A stretch of 60,275 nucleotides of DNA, from assembly GCA_013697915.1 (NCBI GenBank), contig JACCVY010000005.1, forward strand, positions 1 through 60,275, read 5' to 3'. Made by a program: the position numbers and the translations under genes. The DNA is from Blastocatellia bacterium. Its GTDB lineage: Bacteria > Acidobacteriota > Blastocatellia > Pyrinomonadales > Pyrinomonadaceae. This document shows, piece after piece, positions 16,382 through 26,114 of the stretch; positions within the stretch are counted from its first letter, which is position 1, and each line of letters opens with the position of its first letter. The notes under the pieces are model-generated. The model was given only the letters and a program-made list of their open reading frames with translations, made no database searches and was not told the origin of the DNA.

Positions 16382-16668
16382 CGAGTCGGTTCCCAAGGAA
16401 CAACTGTGGCGTCGCCCGGCGAACTAGATATATCTGCCAGTTCAGAACTCAGTCAGGCTCTCGTAAAACGTGCCATGGATTTCTCGCTGGTGCGAGGCGG
16501 AGTCTCACGGCCATTTTCACCAAGTCGGCGGAATATGCGCCGCGTAGGCTTGGGGCGCCGCCGATGTCCTTCCAGTTCGTGCTTCAACATCATGGGTGAT
16601 TCGTGTGTAATGAAACTGACGCAAACGCAGCCGCCTTCTACTGAAAAATGTTGATTTAGTTGATCGAA

Positions 16669-18057
16669 TTAGGGCACGTCAGGCCAATTGCCGGGCGGCT
16701 TCTTGTTAGCGCAGGCTGACTCGGGCGTTTTTTTGCAGCGGGCGCGTTCGACACACGCGGCCCATGCCGCGTACTGAAGATCTGGGTTTTTCGGATTCAT
16801 CTCCAGCCGACTATCCGCCTCCAACGTACTGGGGCACGGTTTGTCGCTTGGCGGGGTAGGAGGAGGCTTTGGAACCGGCGATTGCCCGGTGACGTTCACC
16901 TTGATCTCGGTCATCGCCGTAATTTTCGTGTGTTCACCGCCGCCCGAGAATGAGCGCTGCACTTCCCCGGTCGTAAACGAGAACGAGTCACCGACTGCGA
17001 GCTCCTTTAGCGGCGAGAGCAGCGGGCCGCCGCGGGGGTCTCGGCGCTCGGCGATCACATAGATATCTCCGTAAGAGCGTCTGATCGTGAGGCCACGCAC
17101 CACGGCGAGTATGAGGTCGTCGTCCCAAGTGGGCCAGGAATCTATCAACTTAATACAGCCGTCGGGATCTTTTGTCATATTCTCTATGGTGGTACTGAGA
17201 TCCCCGGCAGAGTGATCGAGTCCTGAGTGAAAGCCGAACTCGCCGTTGTCGGTGAGGACGTTGCGTGAGCCCCTCAAAAGAAGATAGCTCTCAAGCTTCG
17301 AAAGCAGAATCGTTTTGCGGCAGGCCCCCACCCCTCGCCTGGTCTCCTCGTATGTGTACTTTACGTCCGTCGCGCCGCCATGGATATCGTGGGCGTCGGG
17401 TACTCCGCTTTCGACGACGAACCAGTCGGCGCCTGGCTTCCCCAGTTTATGGAGCACGACGTTCTTGAAAGTCGTGGTCCATTCGACCGTGACTCTCGTC
17501 GTCCCGTTCCAATCAGGGTTGGGACTTCCCGTCTCCGTCTTCACAGACCGCTCGTGTCCGATCACCTCGACGTCGTAGTGAAAGACCGCGGCTCCCGGTC
17601 CCGGCGTTTCCGTTTCCGGCCCCGGCTTTTCCGGAGCCGGGATTTCCCGACCCGGCCGGCTCGCGGCGCCGCCGGGCGGCAGCGCGAGATGGATCCATGC
17701 CACCTGCGCCCGGTCATAGGAACGCTTTTCGGTCACCACTTTGCTGGCACTGATACTTACCAAGCGCCCCGACTCGACCGCGCCCCCACGTGCGTGCACC
17801 TCATCGGTAGCGGGATTCTTTACCGGCGGCGGCAACCCGACCACCGCAGAGATTCCGATCCAGACAATCTGGTCGCGCGGAATGCTCTGGCCGTTGATGA
17901 CGGCACTGGTGCCGTCAAACGACCCAAGGTGTCCGAGCACGCGATGGCCGTCGCGCTTGATAACTCGGTCCGATGCGCTCGGCTGCCCGAGCACCCCAAA
18001 GCCGAACAAACTCGCAACACAAATCGCGATGGCGATAAAAACTATTCTTGAGCGCAC
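16669..18057 (-). CDS. Exported hypothetical protein
   Basis: Protein of 462 residues with a signal peptide (IVFIAIAICVASLFGFGVLG). The N-terminal third repeats a pattern DGHRVLGHLGSFDGTSAVING and SGRLVSISASKVVTEKRSY, consistent with a small beta-barrel module. A Pro/Gly/Glu-rich linker at about 125-150 follows, and the C-terminal half includes a Pro-rich segment PVPKPPPTPPSDKPCP and several Cys residues. No catalytic motif or known domain is recognised. The DNA is visibly GC-rich. Its upstream region carries the left copy of the 46-nt direct repeat. Confidence 0.55.
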   Translation of the reverse strand: MRSRIVFIAIAICVASLFGFGVLGQPSASDRVIKRDGHRVLGHLGSFDGTSAVINGQSIPRDQIVWIGISAVVGLPPPVKNPATDEVHARGGAVESGRLVSISASKVVTEKRSYDRAQVAWIHLALPPGGAASRPGREIPAPEKPGPETETPGPGAAVFHYDVEVIGHERSVKTETGSPNPDWNGTTRVTVEWTTTFKNVVLHKLGKPGADWFVVESGVPDAHDIHGGATDVKYTYEETRRGVGACRKTILLSKLESYLLLRGSRNVLTDNGEFGFHSGLDHSAGDLSTTIENMTKDPDGCIKLIDSWPTWDDDLILAVVRGLTIRRSYGDIYVIAERRDPRGGPLLSPLKELAVGDSFSFTTGEVQRSFSGGGEHTKITAMTEIKVNVTGQSPVPKPPPTPPSDKPCPSTLEADSRLEMNPKNPDLQYAAWAACVERARCKKTPESACANKKPPGNWPDVP

Positions 18058-18088
18058 GGTTCAATCACCTCCATCAAAAATGGTCTCA

Positions 18089-18134
18089 AAAAGATAGGCG
18101 TGATGAGCAACAAGTAAAGCATGCAGCCGAGCAG
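18089..18134 (+). repeat. 46-nt direct repeat, left copy
   Basis: This segment is identical at 45 of 46 positions, and in the same orientation, to 41036-41081 inside the TDT transporter gene (only 18097 G versus 41044 A differs). Read on the minus strand it encodes LLGCMLYLLLIT, as in the transporter, but here it stands in an intergenic region. The two copies bracket the whole sugar-catabolism island. Confidence 0.9.
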
Positions 18135-18233
18135 CAGCGGGTCAGAGATTTGACGCCTTCACGGCTAACCACTCCATAAAGCACGGGAGATTCCACTCCC
18201 GCCCCTCTATGAATGCCAGATTCCGTGACCTTT

Positions 18234-18271
18234 CTGCTTAATATCTTTTCCTGAGGTTAAATTGACAATAC
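18234..18271 (-). repeat. 38-nt conserved post-stop element, copy 1
   Basis: Read on the minus strand, immediately after the SDR gene, this segment matches 38229-38266 (plus strand) at 33 of 38 positions, around the core TTAACCTCANGAAAAGAT. The two copies have the same orientation relative to the gene they follow. Function unknown. Confidence 0.75.
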
Positions 18272-18283
18272 CCATTCCACCGC

Positions 18284-19051
18284 TTACTTGCCCGCGCTCC
18301 AGCCTCCGTCGATCAGGAGGGCACTGCCCGTCACGAACGCCGCCTCATCGCTCGCGAGGTAGAGAACCGCTGCCGCGATCTCTTCCGGCGTCCCCATGCG
18401 GCCGAGCGCCTGCGTCGCAGCCATCTCTCGGTACGCCGCTTCCTGGTCGGGATATTCCAGCAGCCGTTCTTTAACAAACGGGGTCTCGACCCGACCAGGG
18501 CACACGCAGTTGACGCGGATTCCATCCTTCGCGTGGTCCAGGGCCATTGACTTCGTGAGGCCCACGAGCGCGAACTTCGTCGTACAGTAGGCCAGCCGAT
18601 CGCGGATCCCCAGGATCCCGCCGATCGATGCCACGTTGATGATGACGCCCGCGCGCCGTGCGACCATCTCCTCGATGAAGGCCTTCATCACGTTGAAGAC
18701 TCCGCGCACGTTGACGGCGTAGAGTCTGTCCATGTCTTCGCCAGTCGTCTGGAGGGCAGTCCCGACATGGCCGATGCCCGCGTTGTTAACTAGAACATCA
18801 AGGTGCCCGTGGTCGTCCCGCACCTTGCCGGCGGCGCTGGCGCAATCGGCTTCGTTCGTCACGTCAAGGCTAATGAAGGATGCGCACCTCCCCTCACTGA
18901 GAATCGCTTCCTCGACCCTTTGCCCGTTTTCCCCATCACGGTCGGAGACGTAGACATGCGCCCCCGCTCGCGCGAGTGCGTGGGCTATGGCCTCCCCGAT
19001 TCCGGAGCCAGCGCCGGTGATGAGCGCGGATTTCTGCTTGAGATCGAACAT
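18284..19051 (-). CDS. SDR-family dehydrogenase (sugar-acid type)
   Basis: Short-chain dehydrogenase of 255 residues. The NAD(P)-binding glycine motif TGAGSGIGEA is near residue 12, NNAG is in VLVNNAGIGHVG, and the active-site Tyr-Lys pair is in YCTTKFALVG. The C-terminal motif is VTGSALLIDGGWSAG. The chosen start MFDLKQKSALITG has AAAGGTG upstream; a longer start at 19078 is possible. It is followed upstream by the FAH-family gene. That pair matches L-rhamnose/L-fucose-type routes in which a 2-keto-3-deoxy acid is oxidised and the diketo acid is hydrolysed. The specific substrate is inferred. Confidence 0.85.
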   Translation of the reverse strand: MFDLKQKSALITGAGSGIGEAIAHALARAGAHVYVSDRDGENGQRVEEAILSEGRCASFISLDVTNEADCASAAGKVRDDHGHLDVLVNNAGIGHVGTALQTTGEDMDRLYAVNVRGVFNVMKAFIEEMVARRAGVIINVASIGGILGIRDRLAYCTTKFALVGLTKSMALDHAKDGIRVNCVCPGRVETPFVKERLLEYPDQEAAYREMAATQALGRMGTPEEIAAAVLYLASDEAAFVTGSALLIDGGWSAGK

Positions 19052-19250
19052 TGCTTTCACCTTTCGGAGATTCCTCACCTTGCGCGAATCTCAATGCAAC
19101 TCGACTGGGACGTCAACGCCACACGAGCCAACGACGAGACCGAATTCCGCTCCCCGATTCCTATGATAACTATCGACATATTCGCATATCCCGAACTGCG
19201 CCGAGCGGTGGCGCTTCCCGTTTTTATATTGCCCCGTATTCTCCATCCAG

Positions 19251-20099
19251 TCAGTCGTACGCGACGACTCTCTGGCGCTGCTGACCGAGGCCCTCGATGC
19301 TTAGGCGAACAACGTTGCCAGCACCTAAGTAGATTGGCGGTCGCTGACCCATCCCGACGCCAGGGGGGGTACCTGTCGAAATGATGTCGCCGGGGTGCAG
19401 GCTCATGAAGCGGCTCAGATAACTGATCAGATAGGCAACGCCGAAGACCATCGTTTTAGTCGAGCCCTGTTGGAACCGATGCCCGTCTACCTCGAGCCAC
19501 ATATTGATACTCTGCGGGTCCGGGATCTCGTCCGCTGTCACCAGCCACGGCCCAACGGGGCCGAAGGTGTCGGCGCTCTTGCCCTTTACCCATTGGCCGG
19601 TGCCCTCAAACTGGAATGCGCGTTCTGACACGTCGTTCACAACGCAGTACCCCGCAACGTGAGATAGTGCATCGGCCTCGGAGACGTACTTCGCCAGTTT
19701 TCCTATGACGACGCCTAGCTCCACCTCCCAGTCCGTCTTTTCGGAGCCCCGAGGAATCATGATGTCATCTTCGGGGCCGCAGATGGCCGATGTCGCTTTC
19801 ATGAAGACGACCGGCTCGGATGGCACAGCCACCCCTGATTCGGCCGCATGATCCGCGTAGTTCAGGCCGATGCAGACGAACTTGCCGACCCGACCGACGC
19901 AGGGACCGAGGCGCAGCTGACTGTTGACCAGTGGTAACCGGCATAAATCTAACTGCCTCAACCGGTCGAACGATTCCGGCAGCAATGCATCCCCGGCGAG
20001 ATCCTCGATGATGTCCGACAAGTCCCGAATTTGTCCGTTCGCGTCCAGGGCAGCCGGTCTCTCCTGGCCTGACTCACCATAACGAAGCAGTTTCATCAT
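19251..20099 (-). CDS. FAH-family hydrolase (2,4-diketo-3-deoxy acid type)
   Basis: Fumarylacetoacetate hydrolase superfamily member of 282 residues. The core starts at IGLNYADHAAESG, and the metal-binding Glu/Asp residues lie in DWEVELGVVIGK and NDVSERAFQ. The loop ISTGTPPGVGMG closes the active site. Relatives cleave 2,4-diketo-3-deoxy-L-rhamnonate or -fuconate, or open ureidoglycolate. With the SDR gene next door, cleavage of a diketo sugar acid is the best guess. It is transcribed divergently from the ROK regulator, 495 bases away. It may share an operon with the SDR gene (199-base gap). Confidence 0.85.
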   Translation of the reverse strand: MMKLLRYGESGQERPAALDANGQIRDLSDIIEDLAGDALLPESFDRLRQLDLCRLPLVNSQLRLGPCVGRVGKFVCIGLNYADHAAESGVAVPSEPVVFMKATSAICGPEDDIMIPRGSEKTDWEVELGVVIGKLAKYVSEADALSHVAGYCVVNDVSERAFQFEGTGQWVKGKSADTFGPVGPWLVTADEIPDPQSINMWLEVDGHRFQQGSTKTMVFGVAYLISYLSRFMSLHPGDIISTGTPPGVGMGQRPPIYLGAGNVVRLSIEGLGQQRQRVVAYD

Positions 20100-20594
20100 T
20101 CCCTCCGAAACTCTCGACGGGTCGATTAATCACCCGCCTTCGTAGGCGACGCCGTTGCTGGCAATCACCCGAGCTAGAAAGAGGCGCTCAGCTTGAGCGC
20201 GCGTTCTGTTTCTTGTAATCGATAGTATAGTGGATGGCAAACCTAGAGCTGTACCAAAAGTCTGCCAAAATACATTTGATTAGATGATGGTGGCCGAACT
20301 GCGGTCAGTAGAGCTTTGACAAACCCAAGAGCTTGCATTATTTGCTCAGTCGCAGGAAGTACCCCTGCGAAGCTGTGAACTAAGAGAATTAGATTTGTTG
20401 ACCAGTGCGCGGGACCCTCCAGCTACGTCTCACACGGAAACTTGACCTGCCGCAGGTTCTTGTCTGTGGATAACGTCAACGCGAACCGCAAGGCATCAAT
20501 ATCTTACTTGAGCTTTAATACGATAGCTTTCTCCTGGCCTAAGATGGCACAATCGACTAAGAGTGACTTTAGGAGGGGAGGGCTGTAATCTCGC
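20100..20594. other. Divergent control region of the sugar island
   Basis: This 495-base gap between the FAH gene and the ROK regulator has no coding signal. It contains a perfect 7-3-7 dyad, GCGCTCA-GCT-TGAGCGC, at 20184-20200, close to the FAH start, which is the best operator candidate. A strongly purine-rich AGGAGGGGAGGG run at 20571-20582 precedes the ROK start, at 12-18 bases. Confidence 0.4.
20184..20200. promoter_or_regulatory. Palindromic operator candidate
   Basis: Perfect inverted repeat GCGCTCA-GCT-TGAGCGC located 85 bases upstream of the FAH-family gene start and in the divergent region shared with a ROK repressor. Binding is hypothetical. Confidence 0.3.
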
Positions 20595-21854
20595 ATGAAA
20601 CGGCATGGCACGCAGAATCTGAAGATGATAGGCGTACGCGATTTGCGAGATATTAACCAGACGATTTTTCTCCATCTGGTACGCGACCGCCAACCTATCT
20701 CGCGTGCAGACATTGTGAAGGCCACGGGCCTGCAGCCCGGGACGGTGTCCGCTATTGTTAATCGTCTAATAAAAGAGAAGCTGATTTATGAAGGGATCGA
20801 AGGCCCATCGAGCGGAGGCCGTCGGCCGAAGTATCTGCACGTGAACGCAGAGAGCGCTTACGTACTTGCCATAGATTTAGGCGTGAAAGAGTCTATCTAT
20901 GCAGTAAGCGATTTCAATGGCCGAATACTGACGCAAAAATCGGTCTTGACGGAAGGCGATCCCGAGAAGTTCCTGCGTTCATTGTCGCGCGAAATCCACG
21001 CCTTGGTGAGGACACAATATCCGCGGGCCCGCGTCGAGGCCGTGGGCGTCAGTGTGCCAGGGTTGGTTGACCGGGCCGCCGGCACCTTGATCGTTTCACC
21101 GAACTTAGGCTGGCGAGCTGTTCCGGTACGTGCTTTATTGGAAGAGGAGTTAGAGTTGCCAGTCTACGTGGAGAACGACGCGAACGCTGCGGCGTTTGCG
21201 GAACTATGGTACGGGCCGCTTGATGAAGTGAGCGCGCGCACGCTCCTATGTGTGCTGGTCGTCGAGGGTTTGGGTACGGGATTGATTATTAATGGTGAGT
21301 TGCACGTGGGCACGAGCATCGGCCTGGGTGGTTTCGGACACATGTCGATGGATCCCAAAGGAATGACTTGTTCCTGCGGCCGAAGAGGTTGTTGGGAGAC
21401 TTTTGCCTCGGACCGAGCCACGCTTGATCGCTATCGAAGACTGAGCAAATCAAAGACTAGGGTGCGCGCGGTAACCGAGTTGATAGCTCTTGCCGGCCAG
21501 GGAGATGCAGCGGCACTCGAGACGATTAAAGTAACTGCGCGTTACCTGGGTGAGGGGATTGCCAGCCTCGCGCATGGCCTTAGCCCCGAAGTAGTCGTCA
21601 TTGGCGGTGAGATTACCGGCGCTTGGCCCATCATCGGTCCCATCATCGAAGGATGCATCAAGAGCAACTACATCGTACCGCCAATCAGCTTCAAGGTGCG
21701 CCCCTCAAGCGTACTGCGTCCCAGTCTCTTTGGCGCTATACCCATCGCTTTGCAGCATTGCTTCGGAGGTGGCCGCGACAAACAAACTAACCACGTGAAG
21801 GTTCCACAGTCCTTTCTCAATTCAGGCAGCCGCACACCAGCTCGGTTTTCTTAG
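20595..21854 (+). CDS. ROK-family transcriptional regulator
   Basis: Regulator of 419 residues combining a winged helix (INQTIFLHLVRDRQPISRAD and TGLQPGTVSAIVNRLI, residues about 20-60) with a ROK sugar-binding domain. The ROK zinc motif CSCGRRGCWE is present near residue 257. The kinase-type DxGxT at the start of the ROK domain is altered (AIDLGVKESIYAV), as in NagC/XylR-type repressors, so it is a sensor rather than a kinase. It faces away from the FAH/SDR genes and towards the esterase and symporter genes, making it the likely local regulator of the island. The inducer is unknown. Confidence 0.9.
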   Translation: MKRHGTQNLKMIGVRDLRDINQTIFLHLVRDRQPISRADIVKATGLQPGTVSAIVNRLIKEKLIYEGIEGPSSGGRRPKYLHVNAESAYVLAIDLGVKESIYAVSDFNGRILTQKSVLTEGDPEKFLRSLSREIHALVRTQYPRARVEAVGVSVPGLVDRAAGTLIVSPNLGWRAVPVRALLEEELELPVYVENDANAAAFAELWYGPLDEVSARTLLCVLVVEGLGTGLIINGELHVGTSIGLGGFGHMSMDPKGMTCSCGRRGCWETFASDRATLDRYRRLSKSKTRVRAVTELIALAGQGDAAALETIKVTARYLGEGIASLAHGLSPEVVVIGGEITGAWPIIGPIIEGCIKSNYIVPPISFKVRPSSVLRPSLFGAIPIALQHCFGGGRDKQTNHVKVPQSFLNSGSRTPARFS

Positions 21855-21964
21855 ATGGTTATTGACGCAGCGTGCATCGGGTGTTATTAAATCTTTGTCA
21901 TCACCCTTAACTAAGTAGTGCAATGTGAACGAACGCGTTATCTTCGCGCAAGGAGGAAGAAGTC

Positions 21965-22885
21965 ATGCGTCGAATTCAGGTTGCTTATACATCGTACCTG
22001 CTGTTGCTCGCTCGTAGGGCTCTCTTGGTTTCGATACTCCTCTCGTTGGCAACTGCTGCGTGGGCACAAGAGGGGCGCAAAGTTGATGTCGAAACGATTC
22101 AATTCAAAAGCGAGTTGGTCGGGCAGGTTCTGCCTTACAACATCTTGTTGCCCGTTGGTTATACGGAATCCAACAAGCGCTATCCAGTGCTGTATCTTTT
22201 GCATGGCCTGTTCGGACGCTACGACGATTGGATCAAGCGCACCAACCTGGCCGAATACGCGGCCCACTATGATGTAATTATCGTTACGCCTGAAGGGCAC
22301 GATAGCTGGTACACGGATCGCGCCGGTGTTCCTGGAGATAAGTATGAGTCGTACTTTATCCGCGAACTAATCTCGGATGTGGATGCGCGCTTTCGCACGA
22401 TTAAAGACCGGCGAGCACGGGGTGTCGCTGGCCTTTCCATGGGAGGGTACGGCGCCCTCAAATACGGACTTAAACATCCCGAGCAGTTCGCATTTGCTGG
22501 TTCGCTGAGCGGCGCATTCGATCCCACAACGCGAACAGACGATCACCCAGGACTTGCGTGGGACATTCTCCGGCCCTCCATTAACGCCGTTTTCGGTGCC
22601 CCAGGCAGCGAAATCCGGAAGGCCAACGACCTTCATCAAATCGCACGCGGCCTTAGTGCTTTACAGATTGCCTCGCTCCCCTATCTTTATTTTGACTGCG
22701 GTTTAGAAGACGATTTTCTCGCAACGAATCGGGAACTTGCCGATATCCTGTTGGCGAGAAAAATTCGGCACCAGTACCGTCAACTCCCCGGTGCGCATGA
22801 TTGGGCATATTGGGACCAGCAGGTCCGGGAAGTTCTGAGGCTGTACGCACAACTAATGAAAAGCAACTTGTCTGGCAGCCGATGA
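21965..22885 (+). CDS. Exported esterase (esterase-D/PF00756-like)
   Basis: Protein of 306 residues with a signal peptide (LLVSILLSLATAAWAQ). The alpha/beta hydrolase body is of the feruloyl-esterase/S-formylglutathione-hydrolase type: YPVLYLLHGLFGRYDDW, nucleophile Ser in GLSMGGYGAL, and His in PGAHDWAYW. AAGGAGG stands just before the ATG. In this island it probably removes acyl groups from a glycan in the periplasm. The substrate is inferred, not known. Confidence 0.85.
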   Translation: MRRIQVAYTSYLLLLARRALLVSILLSLATAAWAQEGRKVDVETIQFKSELVGQVLPYNILLPVGYTESNKRYPVLYLLHGLFGRYDDWIKRTNLAEYAAHYDVIIVTPEGHDSWYTDRAGVPGDKYESYFIRELISDVDARFRTIKDRRARGVAGLSMGGYGALKYGLKHPEQFAFAGSLSGAFDPTTRTDDHPGLAWDILRPSINAVFGAPGSEIRKANDLHQIARGLSALQIASLPYLYFDCGLEDDFLATNRELADILLARKIRHQYRQLPGAHDWAYWDQQVREVLRLYAQLMKSNLSGSR

Positions 22886-23439
22886 ATGGAGGATTTCAGT
22901 AGCGGTGGGAACATAACACGCAGACAGCGGCGCGTCTGGCGGCTGGAAAAACCTCATGTTAGCTAATTGGTTTAGCGGAAGAGGAGGGTGGCGATGTTTT
23001 TGTATACTCGCCCTTCAAATAAGAGAGGGCAGCGAAAGGTAGTGTTTTGAATTCCAGCTCCAACGGCTCCATTTTCTCTGCTCAACACTAAATCACAACA
23101 GAATGAAACGCTTTAGTGGTTTTTCTCGTAAGTAGGTGCCTCGGTTCTTTGTCCTTCCAAGCCATCAATCGAATTAGAAGCCTCTCCAGCGGAGGAGTTC
23201 ATGCGGAGAAGTTCATTGACAGGTTGTATCGAAGCGTGTTATTTACCCACTTTGTCAAGAGCGGTGATAAAGTCTCGTTAGAAACGAATGCAAGTTGAAA
23301 ATCGGTTTCTACGTGGGGCCGTGAGCTCTCTCAATCCAGACTGGTCCGCACCCCCGGGGTCACCCTTTATTTTCTTGAATTTTTTCCGCAGAGCAGTGGT
23401 CGGTCGAGTTTGTTGGCCGCGACAACAAATGGACCAGAG
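22886..23439. other. Intergenic region upstream of the symporter
   Basis: This 554-base gap between the esterase and the SSS symporter shows no reliable ORF, no repeat of the families seen elsewhere, and no tRNA. It probably carries the promoter for the symporter-led operon, but I cannot point to a convincing one. Confidence 0.35.
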
Positions 23440-25284
23440 ATGAAACTGTCGTTTATTGATCAACTGATTGTAGTCGCCTATCTGGCCGCAATCATGGGCA
23501 TCGGCTTAGCCATGAAGCGACGTGCCGCAAAAGGCATGAGTTCTTACTTCCTGGGTGGTCGGCGATTGCCCTGGTGGGCGCTCGCGATGTCTGGTTCGTC
23601 GTCCTACTTCGACATCACCGGCACGATGTGGATCGTGTCGACCTTTATCGTGCTGGGCCTGAAGGGCATGTGGGTGCATTGGCTGTGGGGCTTTCCGATC
23701 ACTGCGTTTTATTTGGCCTTCATGGGAAAGTGGATTCGGCGTAGCGGAGTGCTGACCGGGGCTGAGTGGATGTACACCCGTTTCGGTCGCGCACGGGCTG
23801 GCGACACAGCGCGACTCTCCTACACTCTCTTCGCAATTCTGACGATCACGGCTCTGCTGGGCTACGGTGCTGTCGGCATGGGTAAGTTCGGCGCAATCTT
23901 CCTGCCATTCTCACCCTTCATCTGCGCAGTCTTAATTCTCGGCGTGACTGGTCTGTATGTCGTTGCTGGAGGATTTCACGGCATTGTGCGTGTTGAGATC
24001 GTTCAGACCATCATTCTGAGTGCGGGGGCAATCGCGTTCGCCATTATTGGGTACAGACACTTCGACTCCGCGGTGTTCGCCTCGAAGGTGTCAGGCAACT
24101 GGATGCACATCTTACCGCAGGTACGACCGACTGAGCTGCAAGGCGTCGTCGCCGGCGGTACTGATTACTCGTTTTTTGGCGCGCTTGTCGCAGTGTGGGT
24201 CGCTAAAGGATTACTACTTTGTTTCAGCGGACCGGAGCAGTTGTACGACTTTCAGCGTTTTCTCGCAGCACGTGACGCGCGGGACGCCTCCAAGCTGGGC
24301 GCGTTGTGGGGAGCGATTCATACAGTGCGCTGGCCGTTTGCGATGGCGATCGCCGTAATGGCGATCATGGGTCTTGGCAACCCCGCCCTCGACGCCGCTC
24401 TCAAGCACGATCCAGAGACGGCGCTGCCCGTGATTATCGGCGCGATGCTTCCGGTGGGTCTGGTCGGGTTCATGCTGGCGGCGCTATTGTCTGGATTTCT
24501 GGCGACGTTCAGTTCGACAGTTAATGGCGGCGCGGCGTACCTCGTCAAAGACGTTTACCAGCGCTACATCAATCCGCAGGCAAGTCCCAAAACGTTGATC
24601 CGGGCCAGCTACCTCGCTTCCTCTTTACTCATTATCACAGGCATCATCATTTCCTACTTCGGAACCTCAATCAATACCGCGTTCCTTTGGATTTTCGGTA
24701 CGCTGGCCGCGGGGATTTTGCCACCGAACGTCTTGCGTTGGTACTGGTGGCGACTCAATGGTTGGGGATACGCGGCGGGTGTGTTTAGTGGGATGGCTCT
24801 GTCACTGGGCCAGGCCGTCGCCGACACATCGCTGTTTAGCTCGCCGCTCCCGTTATATATCGGCTTTCCCGTTATCGCTCTCGCCTCGACGATCATCACG
24901 ATAGTGGTCGCTCTGTTTACGGAACCGACTGACATGATAACGCTGGAAAAGTTTTACGAGAACGTGCAGCCTGCTGGCGCCTGGTCACCTGTGCGGGCGC
25001 GTAATAGAAGGTTTACGCGGGAAACGCCCTTTTCACTGGAGGCACTTAATACTCTGTTTGCGCTTATCGGCATCTGCACACTTTACATCGGTACGCTCTA
25101 CTTAATTCTCCACCGGGGAACAACCGCGTTCGCTTGTTTTGCGACAACCGTGATCATGTGCATCCTGCTGTACTTCACCTGGTACAAACACCTGCCGCCA
25201 CCCGCGCCGGAAGCACCAGACGACGAAACTGCCACGACAGAAAAGACCATAGCCACTTCGACAATACCGAGTGCAGCTGACTGA
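23440..25284 (+). CDS. Sodium:solute symporter (SSS family)
   Basis: Inner-membrane transporter of about 614 residues with some 13-14 hydrophobic helices. The N-terminal helix with FIDQLIVVAYLAAIMGIG, the GRRLPWWALAMSGSSSYFD segment and the central GPEQLYDFQRFLAAR are typical of sugar/Na+ symporters of the SGLT-like group. The chosen ATG gives MKLSFIDQL; a TTG at 23410 is less likely. It stands at the head of an SSS-SDR-SBP-TonB-GH38 gene string with short gaps (22 bases to the SDR), so it is the probable inner-membrane step of island uptake. Confidence 0.9.
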   Translation: MKLSFIDQLIVVAYLAAIMGIGLAMKRRAAKGMSSYFLGGRRLPWWALAMSGSSSYFDITGTMWIVSTFIVLGLKGMWVHWLWGFPITAFYLAFMGKWIRRSGVLTGAEWMYTRFGRARAGDTARLSYTLFAILTITALLGYGAVGMGKFGAIFLPFSPFICAVLILGVTGLYVVAGGFHGIVRVEIVQTIILSAGAIAFAIIGYRHFDSAVFASKVSGNWMHILPQVRPTELQGVVAGGTDYSFFGALVAVWVAKGLLLCFSGPEQLYDFQRFLAARDARDASKLGALWGAIHTVRWPFAMAIAVMAIMGLGNPALDAALKHDPETALPVIIGAMLPVGLVGFMLAALLSGFLATFSSTVNGGAAYLVKDVYQRYINPQASPKTLIRASYLASSLLIITGIIISYFGTSINTAFLWIFGTLAAGILPPNVLRWYWWRLNGWGYAAGVFSGMALSLGQAVADTSLFSSPLPLYIGFPVIALASTIITIVVALFTEPTDMITLEKFYENVQPAGAWSPVRARNRRFTRETPFSLEALNTLFALIGICTLYIGTLYLILHRGTTAFACFATTVIMCILLYFTWYKHLPPPAPEAPDDETATTEKTIATSTIPSAAD

Positions 25285-25306
25285 GATCGAGGTTCGAGAG
25301 GCCCAC

Positions 25307-26095
25307 ATGAGATTCGACGGAAAAGTTGCGGTTGTGACAGGAGGCGCGTCAGGAATTGGTCGTGCGGCAGTAGAGATCCTGGCTGCACGTGGAGCGGCGG
25401 TAGCACTGATCGATTTGGAGCAAGATGCTGGGCACGAGACAGTAGATGGCATACGTAAGCGGGATGGAAAGGCACTCTTCTTTTCTGTCGACGTGTCTCA
25501 ACCGCGGCAGGTCCAGGTCGCTGTCAATGAAACACGCGCGTCATTCGGGCCGGTTGACATCCTGGTCGTTAGCGCGGGGATACAACGTTACGGCACCGCG
25601 CTAACAACCAGTGATGAGCAATGGGCCGAGGTCATGAGCGTAAACTTGAATGGCGCATGGTACGCAGCGAGGGCTTGCCTGCCGGATATGGTAGGTCGCG
25701 GCGGCTCAATTGTGAACGTCGCTTCGGTGCAATCACTGGCGACTCAATACAACGTGCTGGCCTATACCGTGAGTAAGCACGCGGTGATCGGTCTCACTCG
25801 CTCGCTGGCCATGGATTTTGCCTCCGAAAAGGTTCGTGTCAACGCAGTCTGCCCTGGGACTGTAGACACGCCGATGCTGCGCTGGGCTGCGTCGCTCGAT
25901 CCAAATCCACAATCTGTATACGACGCCTGCGCGCGGATGCATCCACTGGGACGGATTGCCCAACCTGAAGAAGTCGGCGAAGTGGTCGCATTTCTTGCGC
26001 ACGATAGCGCTTCCTTTGTGACCGGCGCTGCTTGGACCGTCGACGGGGGACTGCTGACTCTTATAGGTGGCACGCCGCGCGCGAATCTGGACTAA
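25307..26095 (+). CDS. SDR-family dehydrogenase (second copy)
   Basis: NAD(P)-dependent dehydrogenase of 262 residues. TGGASGIGRA lies near residue 10, the catalytic Ser in NVASVQSLA, and Tyr-Lys in YTVSKHAVIG. The ATG at 25307 gives the standard MRFDGKVAVVTGG; a start at 25271 overlapping the symporter is less likely. It is placed between the symporter (22 bases upstream) and the binding-protein gene (19 bases downstream), so it is co-transcribed. Probably a sugar or sugar-lactone-forming dehydrogenase. Confidence 0.88.
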   Translation: MRFDGKVAVVTGGASGIGRAAVEILAARGAAVALIDLEQDAGHETVDGIRKRDGKALFFSVDVSQPRQVQVAVNETRASFGPVDILVVSAGIQRYGTALTTSDEQWAEVMSVNLNGAWYAARACLPDMVGRGGSIVNVASVQSLATQYNVLAYTVSKHAVIGLTRSLAMDFASEKVRVNAVCPGTVDTPMLRWAASLDPNPQSVYDACARMHPLGRIAQPEEVGEVVAFLAHDSASFVTGAAWTVDGGLLTLIGGTPRANLD

Positions 26096-26114
26096 GGAAG
26101 GACTAATAAAGCTT

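Noticed and set aside
16382-16668. Short open frames on the plus strand (such as 16406-16654)
   Set aside because: No Shine-Dalgarno, no recognisable domain, and composition not coding-like.
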